DNA of 8,669 nt, taken from NCBI GenBank assembly GCA_002476905.1, contig DLND01000189.1:1-8669 (forward strand), in the 5' to 3' direction. The translations under genes were made by a program, and so were the position numbers. Positions 1 to 6,900 of the stretch are shown piece by piece (position 1 is the first letter of the stretch; the number at the start of each line of letters is the position of its first letter). The notes under the pieces are model-generated. The model had not been told where the DNA came from and made no database searches. It saw only the letters and a list, made by a program, of their open reading frames with translations. Source of the DNA: Flavobacteriales bacterium UBA7519. GTDB lineage: Bacteria > Bacteroidota > Bacteroidia > Flavobacteriales > Weeksellaceae.

Positions 1-46
1 TCGGGTCTTCTTCGGAAAAAACATCTTTTTTCCGAAGAAGACCCGA
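1..46. repeat. Perfect inverted repeat (21-base arms, 4-base loop)
   Basis: Bases 1-21 are the exact reverse complement of bases 26-46, with CATC as the spacer. As RNA or cruciform this gives a 21-bp stem whose inner six pairs are all A-T and whose outer fifteen are G+C-richer. Because the left arm begins at the first base of the window, the repeat may extend further left. It could terminate transcription from a gene to the left or mark the edge of a repeat element. It lacks a T-run after the stem, so it is not a textbook intrinsic terminator. The right arm merges into the tandem repeats that follow. The structure is seen directly; the role is unknown. Confidence 0.9.
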
Positions 47-87
47 AGAAACCCCGGTGATGACCCGAAGAAACCCCGAAGCTATCC
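33..87. repeat. Tandem 11-base repeat, five imperfect units
   Basis: From base 33 the sequence can be cut into five 11-base units, each starting with CG, with consensus CGAAGAAACCC. The units at 44-54 and 66-76 are identical. The one at 33-43 differs by two bases, while those at 55-65 and 77-87 are more diverged. A 17-base stretch (40-56) therefore recurs exactly at 62-78. The first unit lies inside the right arm of the 1-46 inverted repeat, so the left arm carries the same motif in reverse. The 11-base period is close to one DNA helical turn, which would place each unit on the same face of the helix. No function is known to me. Confidence 0.8.
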
Positions 88-137
88 GGTCAAAATCAGT
101 CAAAATCAGTCAGAACCAGTCAAAAGCGGTCACGGGT
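88..137. repeat. Tandem 10-base repeat, four units plus a degenerate fifth
   Basis: This array directly abuts the 11-base array. It has consensus AGTCAAAATC, with units at 88-97, 98-107, 108-117 and 118-127 that differ from the consensus by zero to two bases. A weak fifth unit (128-137) keeps only the GTCA core. The 10-base period again matches helical phasing. The array ends about 58 bases before the start codon of the DUF6266-like gene, so it could be a protein-binding array, part of that gene's untranslated leader, or the end of a repeat family. It is far too short in period, and has no spacers, to be CRISPR. Confidence 0.8.
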
Positions 138-195
138 GTACAAGCTGCCATTTTCTGTTTTAACTTCGTGTCATTAACCAATAAAATTATTTGTT

Positions 196-837
196 ATGGC
201 AACATTAAGCAAAGGAATCCTAGGAGGATTCTCAGGTAAAGTAGGACCGGTAGTAGGCGCCACCTGGCGTGGTATGGACGTCATCCGCAGCCGTCCTAAG
301 AGCTCCAGACGCACCCCTTCGGAAAGGCAACTGGAGCAGCAATTGAAGTTTAAACTGGCTATCAGTTTTCTCCAACCGATCAAGAGTATTCAGTCTCTGT
401 ATTTCGGAATGGGGACTGGGGTGAAATCCAGAGTAAACATGGCAGTGTCTTACACCATCAGCACGGCCATACAGATGGTAGCAGGTCTCCCGGAACTGAT
501 CTACAACAAAGTGCTGATCACCCGTGGCGAACTCACCAGTTTCAGAAACCCAGTGCTTACCACGCAGCCCGGCGGTGTGCTGCACTTGGAGTGGGAGGAC
601 AACAGCACGCAGGGTGATGCCGCTCCCAAAGACCAGGTCAGCATCGTGTGTTACTGCGCAGAGCTGAATAACTGGGAGATCTACGAGGGCATCGTGATGC
701 GCTCCGACCTGATGGCCGATGTCACTTTGCCAGCCTACTGTCTCGGCAAAACAATGGAGGTTTATGCCTTCCTGAATAATGAAAAACAGACGGCAGCCTC
801 CACCAGTCTCTATCTCGGGCAACACCTGGTCAATTAA
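196..837 (+). CDS. DUF6266 family protein (function unknown)
   Basis: This encodes 213 residues. The N-terminus, with MATLSKGILGGFSGKVG, then GATWRG, RSRPKSSRR and a run of charged and hydrophobic helix up to about residue 75, matches my memory of the DUF6266 family. That family is found in Bacteroidota, often as several paralogues per genome, and has no established function. The second half (about residues 100-210) is rich in alternating hydrophobic residues and looks like a beta-sandwich, but I cannot name a fold. I see no signal peptide and no membrane segment. The start at 196 is chosen because the family N-terminus begins exactly there. The gene stands alone, preceded by a repeat array and closed by its own terminator. 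Its G+C is clearly higher than that of its neighbours (34 of 60 bases from 661), which suggests a different origin from the downstream operon. The family call is from recognition only. Confidence 0.75.
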   Translation: MATLSKGILGGFSGKVGPVVGATWRGMDVIRSRPKSSRRTPSERQLEQQLKFKLAISFLQPIKSIQSLYFGMGTGVKSRVNMAVSYTISTAIQMVAGLPELIYNKVLITRGELTSFRNPVLTTQPGGVLHLEWEDNSTQGDAAPKDQVSIVCYCAELNNWEIYEGIVMRSDLMADVTLPAYCLGKTMEVYAFLNNEKQTAASTSLYLGQHLVN

Positions 838-843
838 CCACAG

Positions 844-872
844 AATCCACTCCGCAAGAGTGGATTTTTTTT
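844..872 (+). terminator. Rho-independent terminator of the DUF6266-like gene
   Basis: AATCCACTC (844-852) pairs perfectly with GAGTGGATT (858-866) around a 5-base loop CGCAA, giving a 9-bp stem. An uninterrupted T-run occupies 865-872. It starts seven bases after the stop codon at 837, so it ends that transcript and separates it from the restriction operon. Confidence 0.92.
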
Positions 873-894
873 GTGATAATGAGGATTTCCGTAA

Positions 895-924
895 TTGTAG
901 CGTAATGAATTTTATTTATATTTG
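895..924 (+). promoter_or_regulatory. Candidate Bacteroidota-type sigma-A promoter
   Basis: TTG at 895-897 and TATATTTG at 917-924 are separated by 19 bases. This matches the -33 TTG and -7 TAnnTTTG pattern known for the primary sigma factor of Bacteroidota. It lies just after the upstream terminator and 25 bases before the ATG at 950, which places transcription start near 930. It probably drives the small gene at 950 and, with no terminator visible further on, may drive the whole hsd operon. The match is seen; activity is inferred. Confidence 0.6.
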
Positions 925-949
925 AAAGTGAAAACTAATTGATAAATCT

Positions 950-1204
950 ATGATTACTTACAATGGAAGTCTGGCTATTGATCTTAACAATGTCAAATCT
1001 ATCTATATCGAATACCTGAAACCTGGCGGTAACCTTGTTTTTGAACTTAATAATTTTATTCTTACTGTAGAAAATCCAGAAACAGGAGAGCTGGAACTGC
1101 GCTCTTTTCCTAATGAGGCTGTGAAATATTATTTTGACAGTTCCGATGTTCTGCACGCATATTTTGAAGAATGGGTGGGTTATTGGAAGGATTCCAAAAA
1201 ATAA
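950..1204 (+). CDS. Small acidic hypothetical protein
   Basis: This encodes 84 residues that I do not recognise. The N-terminal half (MITYNGSLAIDLNNVKSIYI and onward to about residue 50) shows alternating hydrophobic and polar residues typical of beta strands. The C-terminal third (about 57-84) is aromatic, with YYF, AYFEEW and GYW, and probably helical. I count 13 Asp/Glu against 7 Lys/Arg, so the protein is acidic. There is no signal peptide, membrane helix, helix-turn-helix or catalytic motif that I can see. A good promoter lies 25 bases upstream. The gap to hsdM is 61 bases with no strong terminator, so it is probably the first gene of the restriction operon. A role as regulator or accessory factor is only a guess. 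The coding call rests on the clean promoter-ORF arrangement and plausible composition. Confidence 0.7.
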   Translation: MITYNGSLAIDLNNVKSIYIEYLKPGGNLVFELNNFILTVENPETGELELRSFPNEAVKYYFDSSDVLHAYFEEWVGYWKDSKK

Positions 1205-1218
1205 ATAAACTTAAAATC

Positions 1219-1243
1219 AAACAGGCTAATATGATGTCTGTTT
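1219..1243. promoter_or_regulatory. Inverted repeat in the leader of hsdM
   Basis: AAACAGGC (1219-1226) and GTCTGTTT (1236-1243) can pair over 8 bp, with one G-U pair, around a 9-base loop. Overlapping the right arm, TTTAGAAA occurs at 1241-1248 and again at 1251-1258, a 10-base spacing. The hsdM start codon is 22 bases downstream of the stem. It could be an operator, a weak attenuator between the small gene and hsdM, or chance. There is no T-run, so it is not a clear terminator. Confidence 0.35.
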
Positions 1244-1265
1244 AGAAATATTTAGAAAAGATATA

Positions 1266-2831
1266 ATGGCAACGAAAACAGCTGCAAAAACTAAAAGTAC
1301 CGAAGAAATCCTCTGGGATTCTGCCAATAAATTAAGAGGTTCCGTGGAGCCTTCCGAATACAAACACGTGGTGTTGAGTCTGATCTTCCTCAAGTTTGCG
1401 AATGACAAATTTTTGAGAAGAAGACAGGAACTCATCAACGAACACAAAGAAGCTTTCCTGGATATTCCGGAATTTTATCAGGCGGAAAATGTATTTTATC
1501 TTCCTGAAGAATCGCGCTGGACTTTCATTATGAAAAATGCCAAGCAGGAAAATATCACATTGATAGTAGATTCCGCCCTGAAAACCATTGAGCGTACCAA
1601 TAAATCTCTGGAAGGCGCATTGCCAGACAATTATTTTTCACGTCTTGGGCTGGATCAGTCTAAGTTCTCGGCTTTGCTGGATACGATTAACAATATTGAT
1701 ACCCTGAAAGATGAAGCCCACGATATTGTAGGGCGCGTTTATGAATATTTCCTGAGCAAATTTGCCATTGCCGAAGGGAAAGGAAAAGGGGAATTCTATA
1801 CCCCAAAATCGATTGTTAATCTGATTGCAGAAATGATAGAACCCTACAAAGGGAAAATCTATGACCCTTCCTGTGGTTCGGGCGGGATGTTTGTACAGTC
1901 GCTGAAGTTTATTGAGAAGCATAAAGGAAACAAAAAAGATATTTCTATCTACGGTCAGGAGCTTACCAATACCACCTACAAATTGGCGAAGATGAACCTT
2001 GCCATCCGTGGAATTTCTTCTAATTTGGGGAACAAAGCGGCGGATACTTTTGGCGATGACCAGCACAAAGATCTGAAAGCCGACTACATAATGGCGAACC
2101 CACCTTTTAATTTAAAAGACTGGCGCGCGGACAGCGAACTGACTACCGACCCAAGATGGGCAGGCTATGAAGTGCCACCAAAATCAAATGCCAATTATGC
2201 GTGGATCTTGAATATGATCTCCAAGCTTTCTCAGAATGGCGTTGCCGGATTTATTTTGGCAAATGGTGCTTTGAGTGGTGGTGGCGAAGAATATAAAATC
2301 CGGAAACAGATTATTGAAAATGATTTGGTAGAAGCCGTTGTGATTTTACCACAAGATATGTTTTATTCTACCAATATTTCGGTAACACTTTGGATTCTGA
2401 ACCGCAATAAAAATGAGCGAACTTTTGAAGTAAACGATGGTGTAAAAAAGTACCGTGACCGCAAAGGCGAAGTGCTGTTTATGGATCTGCGTCAGAAAGG
2501 TGAACCGTTTGAAAAGAAATATATTCAGTTTGGCGAAGAAGAGATTACGGCTATTGCCACCCATTATCACAACTGGCAACAGCAAGACTGGAAAGAAACG
2601 TATCAGGATATTCCTGAATATTCTTACAGTGCGACTCTGGAAGACATCCGTAAAAAAGATTATTCTTTAGTACCCAGTAAATATATTGAATTCGTCAACC
2701 GAGATGAAAGTCTGGATTATAACGAGCAGATGCAAAGTTTGCAGGCAGATTTGAAAGATTTATTTGAACAGGAAAACCAATTGAAAGAAGAGGTTTCCAA
2801 TGTTTTTAAAACTTTGGGCTATGAGTTATAG
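1266..2831 (+). CDS. hsdM: Type I restriction-modification DNA methyltransferase subunit HsdM
   Basis: This is the N6-adenine DNA methyltransferase subunit. Two HsdM with one HsdS form the modification enzyme, which protects host DNA using S-adenosylmethionine, and the same trimer is the core onto which HsdR assembles. It has 521 residues, the usual length (E. coli HsdM has 529). Residues about 10-140 form the helical HsdM N-terminal domain. EFYTPKSIV (176-184) is the typical entry to the catalytic domain. DPSCGSGGMF (200-209) is the SAM-binding motif I, and NPPF (278-281) is the catalytic motif IV of gamma-type amino methyltransferases. The last 30 residues are a charged amphipathic helix of the kind that contacts HsdS. 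All key residues are intact and the frame is uninterrupted. The stop codon overlaps the start of hsdS, implying coupled translation. G+C is about 48% in a sampled line, like hsdR and unlike the KAP gene. Confidence 0.97.
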   Translation: MATKTAAKTKSTEEILWDSANKLRGSVEPSEYKHVVLSLIFLKFANDKFLRRRQELINEHKEAFLDIPEFYQAENVFYLPEESRWTFIMKNAKQENITLIVDSALKTIERTNKSLEGALPDNYFSRLGLDQSKFSALLDTINNIDTLKDEAHDIVGRVYEYFLSKFAIAEGKGKGEFYTPKSIVNLIAEMIEPYKGKIYDPSCGSGGMFVQSLKFIEKHKGNKKDISIYGQELTNTTYKLAKMNLAIRGISSNLGNKAADTFGDDQHKDLKADYIMANPPFNLKDWRADSELTTDPRWAGYEVPPKSNANYAWILNMISKLSQNGVAGFILANGALSGGGEEYKIRKQIIENDLVEAVVILPQDMFYSTNISVTLWILNRNKNERTFEVNDGVKKYRDRKGEVLFMDLRQKGEPFEKKYIQFGEEEITAIATHYHNWQQQDWKETYQDIPEYSYSATLEDIRKKDYSLVPSKYIEFVNRDESLDYNEQMQSLQADLKDLFEQENQLKEEVSNVFKTLGYEL

Positions 2832-3960
2832 AAAAGTTGGAGATTTGATTCAAGTTGTTGATGAGCGCAACAGAGATTTGGCGATTACGCATCTTGTGGG
2901 ACTAACTATTAATAAAAAGTTTATACCGTCTGTCGCAAATATTATTGGGACGGATATGGCAAATTATAAGTTGATTAGAAAAAACCAATTTGCTTGTAGT
3001 ACAATGCAGGTTCGCAGAGATAAAAAAATGCCAATAGCTTTACTAAAGGAATTTGATATCGCTATTATTTCGCAAGCGTATCCTGTTTTTGAAGTCATTG
3101 ATGAAAATGTGATTTTGCCTGATTATCTGATGTTGTGGTTTTCCCGTTCAGAATTTGACAGAGAAGCTTGCTTTCACGCTGTTGGCGGTGTGAGGGGAAG
3201 TCTTGAATGGGAAGACTTTTGTGGAATGCAACTTCCGGTTCCATCCATCGAAGAACAGCGACAAATTGTTAATCAATACCAAAGCATAGCCAACAAAATA
3301 AAAGTCAACAAGCAGATTTGCGAAAAGTTGGAAGCTACTGCGCAGGCTTTGTATTACAATATGGTTAAAGAAAACCATTGTAAAGAATCAATATTAAAAG
3401 ATTTCTGCTCATTTCAAGAGGGTTATGTAAATCCTTCTCAAGAACATTCAAAATATTTTGATGGGAATATTAAATGGCTAAGAGCAAATGATGTTAACGG
3501 AGGTTTTATCTTAGATACAAGTAGAAAATTAACTGAAGAGGGTTTTAATAGTGCAGGAACGAGTGCATTGCTTTTCTCTCCACAAACAATTATTATTACA
3601 AAATCGGGAACAATAGGACGAATCGGAATCTTATGTGACTATATGTGTGGAAATAGGGCAGTAATAAATATAAAACCAAATGAAGAATGTAATTTGCCTT
3701 TTATATTTTTTGTATTAAGAACTAAATATAATGAGTTAATTGATATGGCTGTAGGCAGTGCTCAAGCGAATTTATACGTCCCAATTTTAGCATCTTTGAA
3801 AATAAATACACCTTTAAAAGAAGTTTTAAATCAATTCAATTTAGTTGGAAATAAACTTCTAGAATTAATAAAATCAAAAACTCAAGAAAACCAAAAACTC
3901 ACCCAACTACAAAGTTTGTTGTTGTCGCGGTTGGCGGTTGGGGAGGAAGTTAGTATTTAA
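2821..3960 (+). CDS. hsdS: Type I restriction-modification specificity subunit HsdS
   Basis: This is the DNA-recognition subunit. Two target-recognition domains each read one half of a bipartite site and are held apart by conserved helices. Domain 1 covers residues 1 to about 142 and includes the stretches RNRDL and KKFIPSVANIIGTDMANYK, typical of a HsdS type common in Bacteroidota. The central conserved helix is about 143-182 (EEQRQIV onward). Domain 2 is about 187-335, and the distal conserved helix ends with KLTQLQSLLLSRLA. I chose ATG 2821 (MSYRKVGDL, 379 aa, 11-base overlap with hsdM) because family members begin at this point. ATG 2800 in the same frame adds seven residues and has a GAAGAGG six bases upstream, so it remains possible. 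Domain 2 is strikingly A+T-rich (11/60 G+C from 3661) while the final stretch returns to 27/60, a sign of recognition-domain exchange. The exact target site cannot be read from the sequence. Confidence 0.93.
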   Translation: MSYRKVGDLIQVVDERNRDLAITHLVGLTINKKFIPSVANIIGTDMANYKLIRKNQFACSTMQVRRDKKMPIALLKEFDIAIISQAYPVFEVIDENVILPDYLMLWFSRSEFDREACFHAVGGVRGSLEWEDFCGMQLPVPSIEEQRQIVNQYQSIANKIKVNKQICEKLEATAQALYYNMVKENHCKESILKDFCSFQEGYVNPSQEHSKYFDGNIKWLRANDVNGGFILDTSRKLTEEGFNSAGTSALLFSPQTIIITKSGTIGRIGILCDYMCGNRAVINIKPNEECNLPFIFFVLRTKYNELIDMAVGSAQANLYVPILASLKINTPLKEVLNQFNLVGNKLLELIKSKTQENQKLTQLQSLLLSRLAVGEEVSI

Positions 3961-3993
3961 AAAATAAAAATTAAAACTGATAATCACAAAAAT

Positions 3994-6900
3994 ATGGCAG
4001 AGAATTCTACAAACGAGAAGTTATTAAATTTTCTAACAAATCAACCTCTAGGTGAAGATTTATTTGAAAATAAATCACAAGATAAAATAGCGAAAGTTAT
4101 TAGCGACAGAATTATCAATGATCCAGAATTTAAGATTATTGGAATTGATGGTGAGTGGGGTTCTGGTAAAAGTAACTTGGTAAGACTACTTGATAAAAAG
4201 CTTGAAAGTACTCATAAATTTTTTGTTTATGATGTTTGGGGACATCAAGAAGATGAACAAAGAAAATCAATACTGGTAGAATTAACAGAATTTATTAAGA
4301 ACGACCCCAACTTATTAAAACAAGGAGATAAAAAAAGCTGGGATAATAAGTTGAAAATTCTATTAGCTAAGTCAAAGGAAACAACTACTATTAATCAGCC
4401 ATATCTCAGTATTGGATTTATTTTCAGTCTATTATCAATTATCTATATTCCTACTGTAAATGTTTTTAAAGATTCTATAAAAGATTTCTTAGAAATTGAG
4501 TCTTGGTTTTGGAAGATTGTCCTAGTCACATTTCCATTAATTATTGTTGTAGGAATCTATCTTTGGAATGTTATAGGAAATTGGCGACAAAAAAATGGAT
4601 TTTGGAATTCTTTCAAATTATCCGCTGAGGAGACTTTTCAGGTTTATACAAATAAACAAAAAGAAGAAACAAAGATTGAGACAGTATCTGAAGATCAGCC
4701 ATCAGTCAGAGATTTTCAAAATTGGATGAATGATATTAATGATGATCTTAATAAAAAAGTTGTAATTGTTTTTGATAATTTTGATAGATTACCGAAAAAG
4801 CATATCCTTAATATCTGGTCATCTTTACATATCTTTTTTGCGGAAAAATCATATTCAAATATTAAAGTCGTTATTCCTTTCGATCGAGAGCACATTCAAA
4901 ATGCCTTTAATGAATTAAATGGTAGAGATACTAAATTTGGTGATGATTATGTAAATAAAACTTTTGATATTGTATTTAGAATTACTTTGCCAATTATGTC
5001 TAATTGGAAAAAATTTTTTACTGATCAATGGAAAAAGGCATTTACAAATTATGACGAGGATGAGTTAAGATTGGTTGTACAGGTTTATGAGTTTCTAAAT
5101 CGTAGAATAACACCACGAGAAATAATATCTTTTATTAATGAAATACTCACAATCAAATTATTAGACGACAGCTTCAAAGAAAGATATGTTGCAATTTTTG
5201 TACTAAAGAAGGATGATATTTTAGAAAATCCTCTAGATGCTATTACGAATCTAGAATACCTAAAAGGTCTACAATCGTTTTATAGCAACGATAAAGATTT
5301 TGCAAAACAATTAACTGCAATAGTTTACCATATTGATGTAGAAAATGCAATAGAACTAATATACACTCAAGAGTTGAAAGATTCAATGAATAAAAATGAT
5401 GTAAAACAATTTAATACTATATGCAAATCTGAGTTTATTGATTCAATCTTTAATTCTGCGATTACTGAATTGGAGATTTTAGAAAATCCAATATTAACAT
5501 TGTCAAAATTAGATGAAGATACAAATCTTTCTAAGTTACATATAAGTCAAGCGTGGGATCTATTTTATAGTAAAATATTAAAACTTGATATTGTAAGAAA
5601 ATTAGAAATTGAAAATTGGCAAGTGACTTTATTGAGAAATATTTCTGATGATACATATTTATCTAAATTATTGGCAAATTATTATACTTTAATAGATGAC
5701 AGTAATATAGAAAACTATGCAGATTTGATAGACAATATCTCAAAAGATTTAGGTGATGATAGAATTAATGCTTCTTTAAATGAAAAAACAATCTCTGCTA
5801 GTAATTTTATAAAATTAATTGAATACAAAGGTGATGATTATGAAAAATATAAATTAAAAACAGATTTTTATCAGCTGGATTTGCATCTCTCCAAATTAAA
5901 AATTGACGAAATTTTTGAATTAGAGCATACAGATATACTTGCTAAAACAACAAAATTTAGTCAATATCGAGAATCGCTAAAAACTGAACTGAACAACTTT
6001 ATAGATCAAAATAATATTGAATTAGCAAATAATACTTTGATTAAAATAAAAGAAACTGTGAAAGAAACTGCTGATTTGAAAAACTTATTAGAAGATGTTA
6101 AGGTTTATACTATTTTTACTAATAATACATCATCAGATTTACCAATTATAAACGAATTAATTGCGATGAGAATCGCTAAAGGAAATACATTCAATACCTC
6201 CTATAAAAGTACTTTTAATAATGTTCTTAATACGGAAGATGAAGAAAGAGCTAATAAAATTGCACAAATAATTTTGCAGTACATCTCTTATGGTGAATTA
6301 CTTTTATTATCTAAGACATTTGAAAATGCACCATTGTTTAGGCAGATTATTTTGTCACTGTTTCCGTTAACTTCTGTGAAAAAGACTGCAAATATTATTG
6401 ATTTAATAAACAAATATCAAGAAATAAAAGAAAGTTTAAAAATAGTTGATAATGAATTAATTACCGAATTAAATAAGTGGAAAATCAACAAGGATAATCT
6501 TGATGTAAATAAACTAGATGATGAATTTCTTAAAGATTCCATTGCCAACTTAGACTTTAAAATAACAAAAGATTTCTTGGAGGTTTTTAATAGTGATTTT
6601 AAAAATTTTTATAAAGATACTTATGAAACTGTTTTTGATGATGAATCAGATATTCATTTTAAATATTTTGAATATTTAGAGCTGGAAAGTCTAACTCAGG
6701 AATCGTTGGATGTATATGAAAATAAATTTATTGAATTATTAAAATCTAGTAATACAATTGATAAACAATGGTGGAAGATTCTGAAAAAGTATGACGAAAA
6801 CAATGCTGACCTTTCTGTTGTAAATACATTAAAAAATATTAGAGACCAAATTTTAAATTCTTCAATAACCTTAAATTTAGAAGTTGCAAAATTAATTTTA

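Noticed and set aside
1..46. Classical intrinsic terminator
   Set aside because: The stem is strong and symmetrical but is not followed by a T-run on either strand within the visible sequence, so I list it as an inverted repeat of unknown role.
33..137. Possible CRISPR array
   Set aside because: The repeats are 10-11 bases and directly adjoining, with no spacers of constant length and no cas genes in the window.
57..239. Plus-strand open frame of 60 codons across the repeat arrays
   Set aside because: It is made mostly of translated tandem repeats and overlaps the start of the DUF6266-like gene in another frame. Nothing supports it being translated.
232..825. Open frame of 197 codons on the minus strand opposite the DUF6266-like gene
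   Set aside because: The plus strand has a recognisable family N-terminus and an intrinsic terminator right after its stop. The minus product is rich in His, Cys and Arg with no recognisable motif.
1638..2066. Minus-strand open frame of 142 codons inside hsdM
   Set aside because: It is antisense to the conserved methyltransferase motif I region, with no recognisable protein features.
2800..2820. hsdS start at ATG 2800 with a GAAGAGG upstream
   Set aside because: It is possible, but the extra residues (MFLKLWA) do not fit the family N-terminus, which begins near MSYRKVGDL at 2821. Shine-Dalgarno sites are also a weak guide in this phylum.
3961..3993. Promoter or terminator between hsdS and the KAP gene
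   Set aside because: The 33 bases are A-rich with no TAnnTTTG element and no stem-loop, so co-transcription is the simpler reading.
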